A stretch of DNA of 39,716 bases from Bifidobacterium breve. Lineage in GTDB: Bacteria; Actinomycetota; Acidimicrobiia; Acidimicrobiales; Acidimicrobilacustridaceae. This document shows, one piece after another, positions 25,105 through 34,895 of this stretch; within the stretch, counting starts at the first letter, position 1, and every line of letters starts with the position of its first letter. The notes beneath the pieces are model-generated. The model was not told the origin of the DNA and made no database searches. It saw nothing but the letters and a program-made list of their open reading frames with translations. The stretch covers positions 1 through 39,716 of the forward strand of contig CAMAYJ010000015.1 of NCBI GenBank assembly GCA_945862505.1, read 5' to 3'. A program made the translations under genes and the position numbers.

Positions 25105-26912
25105 TCCTGGGTATCGGAAACGATCTCGTTGATCTTGATCGCTTCCGTCGTGTGCTTGAACGCCGACCGGGACTTCTTAAAAAACTGTTCACTGAGGCCG
25201 AGCGAGAGTACGCACTTCGTCGTTCTGACCCAACAGAACGCTTTGCCGTTCGATTCGCCGCGAAAGAAGCCGTCCTGAAGGCGATGGGTGTTGGGATTGG
25301 CGCCGCCGACTGGCACGAGATCGAAGTACTTCGTGATGAAGATGGAAGACCTTCACTTTCGTTAACGGGACGCGCCGCCGCATTGGCCGCACAGCAGGGG
25401 GTCGAGGGTTGGCGGCTCACGCTCAGCCACTCGGAGATCGTCGCGCAGGCTGTCGTTGTTGCCCTTGGTGCAGAGAATGCTTCGCCAATGCTTGGTCCTA
25501 TAGGCGTGCAGGCGTTGCCCTCTCCCGATGCGATCGATGGCGGGGGACTTGTGCCCATCGTGACCCCGGAAGAAATGAATGCGATCGATCGCGCCGCTCC
25601 AGAACCGGTTGAGGAACTCATCAACCGAGCTGGTGGAGCGGTCGCTCGAGCAGCGATCGAATTGCTCGGCGGCGCCTATGGACGGCGCGTCGTTGTACTC
25701 GTAGGTAAGGGCAATAACGGTAACGATGGTCGCAATGCCGCAGCGCGACTCAAAGCACAAGGTGTGCACGTCACAGTTTGTGATGTTGAAGACGCCCCCG
25801 AGGTTCTTCCCGATTGCGATCTCGTGATCGACGCGGCGTTTGGTACGGGCTTTCGAGGCGAGTGGGACGCGCCCGTTCCGCCCCCGGGGTGCCGTGTTCT
25901 TGCCGTCGACATCCCATCAGGAATCAACGGTCTTAATGGTTCGTGCGCTGGCGGTGTGCTCGAGGCCGATGCAACGGTCACATTCGCTGCACTGAAACCG
26001 GGCAATGTGTTTGGCGATGGTCTTGTGTGCAGCGGCGAACTCACTGTTGCTGATATCGGACTCGACACGCGCACAGCGCGATCGCACCTCGTGGGTGCTG
26101 CCGCAGTCGCGTCGTGGATTCCCGAGCCCGCAAGCGATGCTCACAAATGGCAACGCGCTGTTTGGGTTGTCGCTGGTAGCCCGGGGATGGGGGGTGCAGC
26201 AGCGTTGTGTTCGGGCGCTGCAGCACGAACTGGCGCGGGCTATGTGAGGGTCTCGACTCCCGGCGGCGCAGCAACTGATCTTCCGGTTGAAATCGTGCGC
26301 ACCGACCTTCCATCAGAGACATGGGCTGGCGAAGTCATTGCTGACCTCGCAAGATTTGATGCACTTGTCATCGGTAATGGTCTCGGTATCGCTGATGCGA
26401 CGAAGGAACAGATCCGTCAGATCGTTGCTGCGGCAACTGGTCGGGGAGTACCGATCGTTGTTGATGCCGACGGTCTCACTGCACTTGGTACTGAGGTGTC
26501 GCGTTTTGTTTCTGACACCACCGTGCTTACGCCGCACGACGGTGAATTCGCGCGGCTTATGGGTCATGCTCCGGGAGACGATCGCATTGCTGATGCCCGC
26601 GCGCTCGCGGCCGAAAGTGGCGCGGTTGTGCTGCTCAAGGGGAGGTCAACGGTGGTTGCAGCTCCGGATGGCGATGTGCTTGTCTCGATTGCTGGTGATC
26701 AACGGTTGGCGACCGCCGGAACGGGTGACGTCCTGGCCGGAATAATCGGTGCATTTCTTGCGTGTGGGGTTGAACCCCTTCGTGCCGCGGCCGGTGGCGC
26801 ATTCCTCCATGGCCGGGCCGGAGCCCTAGGCTGGCGCCGTGGACTGGTAGCGGGCGATGTCATCGCTCATCTTCCAGCCGTGCTCGACAAATTGACCTTT
26901 CTGCGGCCTTAG
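25101..26912 (+). CDS. Fusion of holo-ACP synthase with NAD(P)HX epimerase and dehydratase
   Basis: A 603-residue product with three enzyme units. Residues 1 to about 125 are AcpS, which puts 4'-phosphopantetheine on acyl carrier protein: D8 in GIGNDLVD and E56 in RFAAKEAVLKA are the metal ligands. Residues about 150-340 are the NnrE (YjeF_N) epimerase, with GKGNNGNDG (202-210), DAAFGTG (244-250) and DIPSG (270-274). Residues about 350-600 are the NnrD dehydratase of ribokinase fold, with AGSPGMGGAA (358-367), LTPHDGEFARL (476-486) and ATAGTGDVLAG (537-547). NnrE-NnrD fusions are common, and acpS often lies next to nnr in actinobacteria. Here there is no stop or frameshift between the parts. 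It starts in an ATGA overlap with glmS. Confidence 0.9.
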   Translation: MILGIGNDLVDLDRFRRVLERRPGLLKKLFTEAEREYALRRSDPTERFAVRFAAKEAVLKAMGVGIGAADWHEIEVLRDEDGRPSLSLTGRAAALAAQQGVEGWRLTLSHSEIVAQAVVVALGAENASPMLGPIGVQALPSPDAIDGGGLVPIVTPEEMNAIDRAAPEPVEELINRAGGAVARAAIELLGGAYGRRVVVLVGKGNNGNDGRNAAARLKAQGVHVTVCDVEDAPEVLPDCDLVIDAAFGTGFRGEWDAPVPPPGCRVLAVDIPSGINGLNGSCAGGVLEADATVTFAALKPGNVFGDGLVCSGELTVADIGLDTRTARSHLVGAAAVASWIPEPASDAHKWQRAVWVVAGSPGMGGAAALCSGAAARTGAGYVRVSTPGGAATDLPVEIVRTDLPSETWAGEVIADLARFDALVIGNGLGIADATKEQIRQIVAAATGRGVPIVVDADGLTALGTEVSRFVSDTTVLTPHDGEFARLMGHAPGDDRIADARALAAESGAVVLLKGRSTVVAAPDGDVLVSIAGDQRLATAGTGDVLAGIIGAFLACGVEPLRAAAGGAFLHGRAGALGWRRGLVAGDVIAHLPAVLDKLTFLRP

Positions 26913-26934
26913 CGGCGCGGATCTTGGAGGAACG

Positions 26935-27417
26935 ATGCTGCGAGAACTGCCTGTTCGTGAGGTCATGGTCAGCGATGTCCTGACCTTTGCCCCGGGGGAC
27001 AACGTGATGGACGCGATGCGGACCATGCTCGTGCGTGATGTCGACGGTGCCCCCGTCGTCGATGCCGACGGATCCATCGTTGGCTTGCTTTCCACCGCTG
27101 ATTTCATCGTTGAGGAAGCACGAGTCCACCTCCCGACCGTTATCACATTGCTTGGTGCCTATATCGAGTTGCCTTCGTCGAAGAAGAAGTTCGATCACGA
27201 TGTTGAAAAGGCACTCGGCTCGACCGTTGGCGAAGTTATGGGCGACGCGGCACCGACACTTGCTCCTGACGACACGGTTGAATACGCGGCAACGATCATG
27301 CATGAGCAAGGCGCTGATCGCCTGCCAGTTCTTGACGAGTCCGGAACGATTATCGGCATCGTCGCTCGCGGCGACATCGTTCGCGCCATTGTGAACGAAC
27401 AGGACGCGGGCAAGTAG
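26935..27417 (+). CDS. Stand-alone CBS-domain pair protein
   Basis: A 160-residue protein with two CBS motifs and no catalytic domain. The first runs from VREVMVSDVLTFAPGDNVMD to GLLSTADFI; the second from VGEVMGDAAPTLAPDDTVEY to IVARGDIVRAIV. CBS pairs bind adenine nucleotides or similar ligands and usually regulate another domain or partner. The partner is unknown here. The start has GGAGGAACG just upstream and alr begins four bases after the stop, so it belongs to the glmM-to-alr run. The nearby IMP dehydrogenase-type protein lacks CBS domains, but a link is only speculation. Confidence 0.85.
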   Translation: MLRELPVREVMVSDVLTFAPGDNVMDAMRTMLVRDVDGAPVVDADGSIVGLLSTADFIVEEARVHLPTVITLLGAYIELPSSKKKFDHDVEKALGSTVGEVMGDAAPTLAPDDTVEYAATIMHEQGADRLPVLDESGTIIGIVARGDIVRAIVNEQDAGK

Positions 27418-27421
27418 CACG

Positions 27422-28528
27422 ATGCGTGCTGCGCGCGTCGAGGTCGACCTCGGAGCCGTCGCCCACAACGTGGGTGTTCTGCGCACATTGGTCGCGCCGT
27501 CATTGGTGTGCGCTGTCGTAAAGGCCGATGGATATGGTCATGGGGCAATTGCGGTGAGCGAAGCCGCACTCGATGCCGGTGCTGACTGGCTCGCCGTTGC
27601 GCTCATTGAAGAAGCTGCGGTATTGCGCAAGGCGGGTATCACCGCTCCAATTCTTCTTCTTTCACAACCGCGCCTCGCCGATCTCTCGGCTGTCGTGCGT
27701 TACGACCTACGCGTTTGCATCATCTCTTTCGAAGCAGTTGAACTTCTTGCCGACGCGGCTCGCGCCCAAAACAAAATTGTGCCGGTGCATATCAAGGTTG
27801 ATACGGGAATGAACCGAATTGGAGTGGCTCCTGCCGACGTGCTTGCGCTAGCTCTTGAGGTGGCGAAGCGCCCGGAACTTGAGCTCGAAGGTTTGTTCAC
27901 TCATTGTGCCGTCGCCGATGAACCAGATAATCCATTTACGAACGAACAACTCGATCGCTATGAATCGGTGCTCGCCGAACTTGATGCCGCTGGCCTCGTT
28001 CCGAAAATTCGCCATTCAGCAAATTCGGCAACAGCGATCGCCCACCCTCGTGGCCGCTACGACCTAGTTCGTGTTGGCATCGCGGTGTATGGCATCGCTC
28101 CGATACCTGATTTGCCCGGCACCCCAGACCTTCAGCCAGCGCTCTCCTTGCGTGCTGAAGTTTCAATGGTGAAGCGCGTCTCTGCTGGTGAAGGCATTTC
28201 CTATGGACTGCGTCATCGCTTTGAAACCGACAGCACCGTTGCCACCGTTCCGATTGGTTACGCCGACGGTGTGCCGCGTCGGCTTGGACTCAATGGTGGC
28301 GAGATACTCATCGGTGGTCGTCGACGACCAATCGTCGGTGTGGTGACGATGGATCAGCTCATGGTTGACTGCGGTGACGATCTCATAGAGCTCGGCGACG
28401 AAGTTGTACTGATCGGTACCCAAGGCAAAGAAACGATCACTGCTGAGGAAGTCGCTGGCCACCTCGACACGATCGCTTATGAAGTCATCTGCGGGATTGG
28501 TCCGCGAGTTCCTCGCTATTACATCTGA
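27422..28528 (+). CDS. alr: Alanine racemase
   Basis: A PLP enzyme that makes D-alanine for peptidoglycan. The lysine that binds PLP is K34 in AVVKADGYGHGA; the second catalytic residue is Y261 in GEGISYGL. Also visible are VDTGMNRIG (126-134), RHSANSATA and PIGYADGVPRRL. The 368-residue length is typical. In actinobacteria alr commonly stands between nnr and tsaE, as here, although a minus-strand gene now separates it from tsaE. Confidence 0.96.
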   Translation: MRAARVEVDLGAVAHNVGVLRTLVAPSLVCAVVKADGYGHGAIAVSEAALDAGADWLAVALIEEAAVLRKAGITAPILLLSQPRLADLSAVVRYDLRVCIISFEAVELLADAARAQNKIVPVHIKVDTGMNRIGVAPADVLALALEVAKRPELELEGLFTHCAVADEPDNPFTNEQLDRYESVLAELDAAGLVPKIRHSANSATAIAHPRGRYDLVRVGIAVYGIAPIPDLPGTPDLQPALSLRAEVSMVKRVSAGEGISYGLRHRFETDSTVATVPIGYADGVPRRLGLNGGEILIGGRRRPIVGVVTMDQLMVDCGDDLIELGDEVVLIGTQGKETITAEEVAGHLDTIAYEVICGIGPRVPRYYI

Positions 28529-28543
28529 AGGCATTTACTTGCG

Positions 28544-29884
28544 TCAGATTGCGACGCGGCTTGGGTTGGCGCCCGTTACCGACTTCATTTGTGCCACCAA
28601 TGCAAGGAACTGTGCCTCGGTGCCGGTAGGTGGATCGAGGTAGTACTGCCAGTTCGCCGTCTCGGGCATAAAGGCCTTGCCCTCGATCGTGAGATCGTAG
28701 ATCCCAAGATCCTTCACGCTCGTGGCTGCGTCGCCAGCAAGTGCCCTGAGGAAAACAAACGTCCCGTATTTCGGGGTTGTCAAGGTTTTTGCGACCTCAG
28801 CATTCGTCGAAGGGTTGCCCGTCAGATTGAAGCGAGTGCGCGAATAGGACTGGACGACGTTCATGAATGCCGTTGCGATGGGGCTGATATCGAAACGGTC
28901 GGCGAAGGCTGAGAGGAGGTTGCCGAAAGGATCGATATAGGCGACGGCATTTGTGGCTTGGGGTGTTCGAGCGACGAGGTCGCTCAGAAGCGTCTGAAGT
29001 GCAGAATCAGGACGGCGGAAATCAGCAAGGCGGAGGGTAAATGCGTGTGGAGAGGCTTCAACTAGCGCTTGACGAATGGGCGAAGTCGGAGGAAGTGTCC
29101 CCGGGTCGATCATTTCGATTGGTTCGAGCCCTGGGAACTTTCGGTTGGCCGCCACAACTGCTCGGCTCTCATCGAAGACAGTGGTGCAGTCATCGGCAGT
29201 CGGCTTCGTGAGTGAAGTGGACACGAATGCTGGTCCCGATGAAGCGCCGACCTGAGCACGAACTCCGTCGATTGCGTAGTAGGTGAAGGATTTCTGCGCC
29301 TGTGCGCGTAGGTCCGGGGGCAAGTCTGGGTAGGTGCAATCGAATGTGTAATTAATTCCCGACGGATCGTCGAATGCAACGACGCCGACGTTGAATCCGG
29401 CGGCGAGGAGTGAGCCTGCGCACTGTGCGCATGGGTCTAGAGAAGTGACCACCGTCAATTCGGACGGCTTTGGCAAACCGAGCGCCGACGCATTCTCGTA
29501 GTACCACGACACCAATTGTCGTTCGCCGTGGTTTGTGGGATCAAAGAGAAACGAGGTTCCACTGAGACCAGACTGCCCGTTAGGCAGGGATTTGATCACA
29601 GTGTTGTGCCCTTCATGAATAATTCGTCCTGATGCGTTGTCGATGATCGCGCCGCCAACGCCAAACGAACCCTCGGCGAGAGCCTGACGTGCCTGTGCGA
29701 GCACGACCACGCCGGCGGATTCGGCGGTTGTCAGGATCCCATTATCTGCCCTTGATCGATTTGAATTGTTGGTGCTCGAGCAGGCGACGAGAGATCCAAA
29801 AGTCACCGTTGCACCTGCCGCACCAAGAAATCCAAGAACCGCCCGTCGACTTACGAGGTGACTCCCGCCGCTTTGTTCGTCCAC
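28544..29884 (-). CDS. Tat-exported lipoprotein with cytidine-deaminase-like domain
   Basis: A 446-residue protein starting at GTG 29884. Residues 12-35 form a twin-arginine signal with SRRAVLGFL and a lipobox LVAC, so C35 would be lipidated and the rest anchored outside the membrane. Residues about 55-185 resemble the zinc-dependent cytidine/deoxycytidylate deaminase fold: VGGAIID, H119-G120-E121 (NHGERQ) for the His-x-Glu motif, and P151-C152-x-x-C155 (DPCAQC) for the other two zinc ligands. The remaining 260 residues show no family I recognise. Nucleobase deaminases are normally cytosolic, so export is unusual. Substrate unknown. It is convergent with alr and divergent from tsaE. Confidence 0.75.
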   Translation of the reverse strand: MDEQSGGSHLVSRRAVLGFLGAAGATVTFGSLVACSSTNNSNRSRADNGILTTAESAGVVVLAQARQALAEGSFGVGGAIIDNASGRIIHEGHNTVIKSLPNGQSGLSGTSFLFDPTNHGERQLVSWYYENASALGLPKPSELTVVTSLDPCAQCAGSLLAAGFNVGVVAFDDPSGINYTFDCTYPDLPPDLRAQAQKSFTYYAIDGVRAQVGASSGPAFVSTSLTKPTADDCTTVFDESRAVVAANRKFPGLEPIEMIDPGTLPPTSPIRQALVEASPHAFTLRLADFRRPDSALQTLLSDLVARTPQATNAVAYIDPFGNLLSAFADRFDISPIATAFMNVVQSYSRTRFNLTGNPSTNAEVAKTLTTPKYGTFVFLRALAGDAATSVKDLGIYDLTIEGKAFMPETANWQYYLDPPTGTEAQFLALVAQMKSVTGANPSRVAI

Positions 29885-29891
29885 CTTTCAA

Positions 29892-29897
29892 ACCCTA
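29892..29897 (-). promoter_or_regulatory. -10 element for the deaminase-like gene, leaderless layout
   Basis: On the minus strand TAGGGT (29897 down to 29892) is followed by seven bases and then the GTG start. ATGACC (29919 down to 29914) is a possible -35 with a 16-base spacer. Transcription would start at the start codon itself. Confidence 0.38.
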
Positions 29898-29966
29898 GTC
29901 GGGAACGTCTGAGGGTCATTGGCCTGCGTCAACTGGTGATAGTCGGCCACAACCCTTAAGCATCGG

Positions 29967-29972
29967 TAGCCT
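29967..29972 (+). promoter_or_regulatory. -10 element for tsaE, leaderless layout
   Basis: TAGCCT (29967-29972) is followed by CGGGGC and then GTG 29979, so the mRNA would begin at the start codon. No convincing -35 or Shine-Dalgarno sequence is visible. It faces the minus-strand element 70 bases away. Confidence 0.35.
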
Positions 29973-29978
29973 CGGGGC

Positions 29979-30506
29979 GTGATCTTTGCCCGCACAACCT
30001 CGGCGACGCAGACGAAAGAACTCGCTGCTGCTCTTGCAGAACTGGCGCGTCCGGGAGATCTGTTGCTTCTGGCTGGTGATCTCGGCGCGGGCAAGACCGC
30101 ATTCACCCAAGGATTTGGCGCTGCCCTTGGTATCGACGATCTCATTACGTCGCCCACATTCACGTTGGTAAACACCTACGAGGGTCGACTCGAGCTCAAT
30201 CATCTCGATGTCTATCGACTCGAAGGATTGGGCGAGGTGCTCGATCTCGGCGTGCCTGAGATGCTCGACGACGGGGGAGTCACTGTCATCGAATGGGGTG
30301 ACGCAGTTGCGCCCGCTCTTCCCGCTGACTATCTCGAAATTCGGTTTTCCTTCGACGAGGTTGCGATCGCGATTGATCAAACTGGCGCCGCCGACGATGT
30401 CCGAATTCTTGAACTTGTTCCCGTCGGAGCTCGTTGGAGCGCGCGAATTCGAGCTGTTGCTACGGCGGTCGCTCCGTGGATTCACGAACCATACGGAGAC
30501 GACTGA
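29979..30506 (+). CDS. tsaE: tRNA t6A biosynthesis ATPase TsaE
   Basis: TsaE is the small ATPase that works with TsaB and TsaD to place threonylcarbamoyl on A37 of tRNAs. The Walker A motif GDLGAGKT is at residues 33-40, then SPTFTLVNTY (58-67) and the HLDVYRLEG stretch. The product has 175 residues with a short extra C-terminus. GTG 29979 is the start suggested by the -10 spacing. The stop overlaps tsaB by one base. Confidence 0.95.
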   Translation: MIFARTTSATQTKELAAALAELARPGDLLLLAGDLGAGKTAFTQGFGAALGIDDLITSPTFTLVNTYEGRLELNHLDVYRLEGLGEVLDLGVPEMLDDGGVTVIEWGDAVAPALPADYLEIRFSFDEVAIAIDQTGAADDVRILELVPVGARWSARIRAVATAVAPWIHEPYGDD

Positions 30507-31204
30507 TGCTGATCGTTGGAATCGATACAGCAACAGTGCAGGTCTCTGTTGCGGTGGGCGGCCACGAAGGTGTGCTCGCAGCAACGCAATCAAGTCGTGG
30601 TCGTCAGCACGCTGAAGTGCTCACGCCTTCGATTGAGTTCGCATGCAAGCAGGCGCGCATTGAGCTTTCGGAAATCAGCGTTGTTGCTGTTGATCTAGGT
30701 CCTGGTTTATTCACCGGACTTCGCGTTGGTGTCGCTGCGGCAAAGGCCATGGCCTATGCGCTCGATGTCCCAATGATCGGCGTTCCAAGCCTCGATCTTC
30801 TGGCGTTTCCGGTTCGATTCACGTCGCGTCTCATCGTCGCAACAATCGATGCACGTCGCGGCGAACTCTTCTACGCCTTCTATCGACAGGTTCCGGGCGG
30901 CATCCAGCGCATCACCGATCATCAAGTTGGTTCCCCCGACGATCTCGCGTCAGAACTCATGGCTTCGGGCGAGGAATGTTTGCTTGTCGGCGATGGCGCC
31001 ATTCGCTACAGCGAAGTCTTCGATGGTTTAAAGAAGTGCGAAATCGCTGAAGAAGGCTTCGCCTATCCGAATGCGACCTCACTTGTGATGCTCGCCCATG
31101 CTCAGGCACTTCGGGAGCAGTGGGTGAAGCCGTGGGATCTTGAGCCGATGTATTTGCGCAAACCCGATGCGGAAATCAATTGGTCGACGAGACCGGGCGC
31201 CTGA
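30506..31204 (+). CDS. tsaB: tRNA t6A biosynthesis protein TsaB
   Basis: TsaB is the inactive paralogue of TsaD that dimerises with it. The 232-residue product starts MLIVGIDTATVQVSVAVGGH, and has VVAVDLGPGLFTGLRVGVAA, the family signature, without the metal-binding histidines of TsaD. ATG 30506 overlaps the tsaE stop; a longer open frame lies inside tsaE and was rejected. Confidence 0.94.
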   Translation: MLIVGIDTATVQVSVAVGGHEGVLAATQSSRGRQHAEVLTPSIEFACKQARIELSEISVVAVDLGPGLFTGLRVGVAAAKAMAYALDVPMIGVPSLDLLAFPVRFTSRLIVATIDARRGELFYAFYRQVPGGIQRITDHQVGSPDDLASELMASGEECLLVGDGAIRYSEVFDGLKKCEIAEEGFAYPNATSLVMLAHAQALREQWVKPWDLEPMYLRKPDAEINWSTRPGA

Positions 31205-31206
31205 GT

Positions 31207-31752
31207 ATGACGATAACGAGCCCGACGGTAACCATCACCACGATGAGGCGCCGCCATTTGCGCAACGTTCTTCGTATCGAGGAACAAACGAGTTCCACCC
31301 CTTGGTCGCTAGGTCTTTTCCTTGCTGAAGTCCGTCGTGATGAGCGCGATTACATCGTTGCTCTGTCTGATGACGACGAGCGTGTTCTCGGCTTTGCTGG
31401 CCTGCTCTATGTCGTTGGTGAAGGGCACGTGACCACTGTTTCCGTCGACCCCAAAGTCCAAAGGGGTCGTATTGGAACGCGTCTCATGCTCGAACTTGTT
31501 CGCCGTGCAATAGGTCGTGGTTCGGACTCCATCACCCTCGAGGTGCGCGCCTCAAATAAAGCCGCACTGGCGCTCTACCGGCGCTTTGGCTTCGCTCCGT
31601 CGGGTGTGCGTAAGGACTACTACAAAGACCCCACCGAAGACGCGTTGGTCTTGTGGGCGCACGAAATTGATTCGCCTGCGTACGCCGAACGCCTCGCGTT
31701 CATCGAAGAACAACTTTCGGGCGCCCCGATTGACCAGAAGGAACTCGCATGA
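31207..31752 (+). CDS. rimI: Ribosomal-protein-alanine N-acetyltransferase, GNAT family
   Basis: RimI-type enzymes acetylate protein N-termini, S18 in E. coli. The 181-residue product has the GNAT core: TVSVDPKVQRGRIGTRLMLE, with the acetyl-CoA loop QRGRIG, and NKAALALYRRFGFAPSGVRK with the closing DYY. ATG 31207 is two bases after tsaB; an earlier in-frame TTG lies inside tsaB. It overlaps tsaD by four bases (ATGA). The tsaB-rimI-tsaD order is widespread in actinobacteria and supports the name, though the true substrate could be broader. Confidence 0.9.
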   Translation: MTITSPTVTITTMRRRHLRNVLRIEEQTSSTPWSLGLFLAEVRRDERDYIVALSDDDERVLGFAGLLYVVGEGHVTTVSVDPKVQRGRIGTRLMLELVRRAIGRGSDSITLEVRASNKAALALYRRFGFAPSGVRKDYYKDPTEDALVLWAHEIDSPAYAERLAFIEEQLSGAPIDQKELA

Positions 31753-32762
31753 GCGGAACTCGCGTACTCGGAATTGAAACAAGTTGTGATGAAACTGCTG
31801 CAGCAGTTGTGGTCGATGGCCATCACGTTCTGTCCTCAGTTGTGTCGAGCCAGATCGACCTGCATGCCCGCTACGGCGGCGTTGTTCCGGAAAGTGCTAG
31901 TCGCGCACATGTCGAACTTCTCACACCAGTTATCGCTCGTTCACTCATCGAAGCGGGCATTCAGGATGATCACGTTGACGCGGTTGCGGCAACGGTTGGT
32001 CCCGGACTCATCGGCGCGCTTCTTGTTGGAGTGAGCGCAGCAAAGACACTTGCGCTCGTTTGGGATGTCCCGTTTGTTGCGGTGAACCATCTTGAAGCTC
32101 ATCTTTACGCCGCGTTGCTTGAAGACCCGGAGATTGAACTTCCCGTTGTTGTGTTGTTGGTATCGGGCGGACACACGCTTCTCGTACTCATGACAGGCCA
32201 CGGCAAGTACCGCGTGCTGGGTTCCACAATTGACGACGCCGCTGGTGAAGCGTTCGACAAAGTGGCTCGTTACCTCGGCCTCGGATATCCCGGTGGCCCG
32301 GCCATCGACGCGATCTCGATGGAAGGCGATCCGCAGTCGATGCAGTTCCCCCGGGCCATGCTCAACGAGGGCTATGACTTTTCGTTCTCGGGCCTCAAGA
32401 CTTCGGTCGTGAATCACGTTCGCCGGAATCCCGAGGTTCACACCGCCGATGTTGCGGCCGCATTCCAGGAAGCGGTTGTCGATGTGCTCGTTACCAAAGC
32501 CCGGCGGGCTGCTCGTGATCACGGCGCCAAGGGCCTGTGCCTCGCTGGGGGAGTGGCCGCCAATTCGCTCCTTCGCGAACGATTGCTCGATGCCTGCGTG
32601 GCCGATGGGCTGCGGGCATTCCTGCCCAGCCGGGCCATGTGCACCGATAATGCCGCCATGGTCGCCGCGGCGGGCTGGTACCGGCTGCAATCAGATGGGC
32701 CATCGCCCCTCGACACCGGTGCTGATCCGAACCTGAAATTAGTTTCGACGCTCGGGTTGTGA
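31749..32762 (+). CDS. tsaD: tRNA N6-adenosine threonylcarbamoyltransferase TsaD
   Basis: TsaD transfers the threonylcarbamoyl group to A37 of ANN-decoding tRNAs. The 337-residue product has VLGIETSCDETAAAVV at the start, PESASRAHVELL, the metal ligands H114 and H118 in NHLEAH, LLVSGGHTLL, and near the end the aspartate in MCTDNAAMVA. The partner that makes threonylcarbamoyl-AMP (TsaC) is not in the window. The groES promoter begins at its stop codon. Confidence 0.97.
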   Translation: MSGTRVLGIETSCDETAAAVVVDGHHVLSSVVSSQIDLHARYGGVVPESASRAHVELLTPVIARSLIEAGIQDDHVDAVAATVGPGLIGALLVGVSAAKTLALVWDVPFVAVNHLEAHLYAALLEDPEIELPVVVLLVSGGHTLLVLMTGHGKYRVLGSTIDDAAGEAFDKVARYLGLGYPGGPAIDAISMEGDPQSMQFPRAMLNEGYDFSFSGLKTSVVNHVRRNPEVHTADVAAAFQEAVVDVLVTKARRAARDHGAKGLCLAGGVAANSLLRERLLDACVADGLRAFLPSRAMCTDNAAMVAAAGWYRLQSDGPSPLDTGADPNLKLVSTLGL

Positions 32763-32786
32763 TCCCGGGCACCTCGGGCCTATCGT
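32757..32786 (+). promoter_or_regulatory. Candidate groESL promoter
   Basis: TTGTGA (32757-32762), which overlaps the tsaD stop, and TATCGT (32781-32786) are 18 bases apart. The expected mRNA start falls inside the CIRCE element that follows, the usual arrangement for HrcA control. Confidence 0.45.
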
Positions 32787-32812
32787 TAGCAGTCCCATGC
32801 GGAGAGTGCTAA
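32786..32812 (+). promoter_or_regulatory. CIRCE element (HrcA operator)
   Basis: TTAGCAGTC (32786-32794), nine bases, then GAGTGCTAA (32804-32812). The right arm is the consensus; the left arm has one change, G for C at the seventh base. HrcA binds this inverted repeat and represses groESL until heat shock. hrcA is not in the window. Confidence 0.88.
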
Positions 32813-32864
32813 GCGCTCGCAACCCGCAAGTGTCACTACCAACTGCCTTACGGAGGCTCCAGCT

Positions 32865-33155
32865 ATGAACCTTCAGCCCCTCGAGGACCGCATTGTGGTC
32901 CTTCCCGGACAGAGCGAAGCAACGACCGCCAGCGGTCTGGTCATCCCCGACACCGCCAAAGAAAAGCCCCAGCAGGGTGAAGTTCTTGCCGTCGGCCCCG
33001 GCCGTCGCAGCGAACAGACCGGCGACATCATTCCTATTGACGTCAAGAAGGGCGACACCGTCGTCTATTCAAAGTACGGCGGCACGGAAATCACCGTCGA
33101 TGGCCAAGACGTGCTCATCCTCAACGTCCGCGATGTCCTCGCGGTCATCAAGTGA
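32865..33155 (+). CDS. groES: Co-chaperonin GroES
   Basis: GroES caps the GroEL ring. The 96-residue product starts [20 protein letters not shown], has the mobile loop [19 protein letters not shown] and the end [20 protein letters not shown] before the ATG gives a good ribosome site. groEL starts 14 bases downstream. Confidence 0.98.
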   Translation: MNLQPLEDRIVVLPGQSEATTASGLVIPDTAKEKPQQGEVLAVGPGRRSEQTGDIIPIDVKKGDTVVYSKYGGTEITVDGQDVLILNVRDVLAVIK

Positions 33156-33166
33156 TCGGAATCTGA

Positions 33167-34807
<1,641 letters not shown>

Positions 34808-34830
34808 TCAGCCCTAGCGGGTTGTTGGTA

Positions 34831-34858
34831 ACGGCCGGTCCTTCGGGGCCGGCCGTTT
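34831..34858 (+). terminator. Intrinsic terminator after groEL
   Basis: ACGGCCGG (34831-34838) pairs with CCGGCCGT (34849-34856); the stem continues inward with TCC/GGG (one wobble) to a TTCG tetraloop (34842-34845), 11 pairs in all. TTT ends the element. It lies 23 bases after the groEL stop. Confidence 0.82.
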
Positions 34859-34882
34859 GCGTTGAAGTGTGAGTCTTGTCGC

Positions 34883-34888
34883 TACCCT
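34883..34888 (+). promoter_or_regulatory. -10 like TACCCT before small gene, leaderless layout
   Basis: TACCCT is followed by seven bases and ATG 34896. TTGAAG (34862-34867) could be a -35, although the 15-base spacer is short. This supports ATG 34896 as the start of the next gene. Confidence 0.3.
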
Positions 34889-34895
34889 TCCGTGC

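Noticed and set aside
26827-26841. TAGGCT followed six bases later by GTG inside the nnr region
   Set aside because: It has the leaderless layout, but the GTG frame stops after three codons and the site lies inside a conserved coding region.
31941-32690. Minus-strand open frame of 250 codons opposite tsaD
   Set aside because: No domain is seen; the plus strand codes for a complete TsaD.
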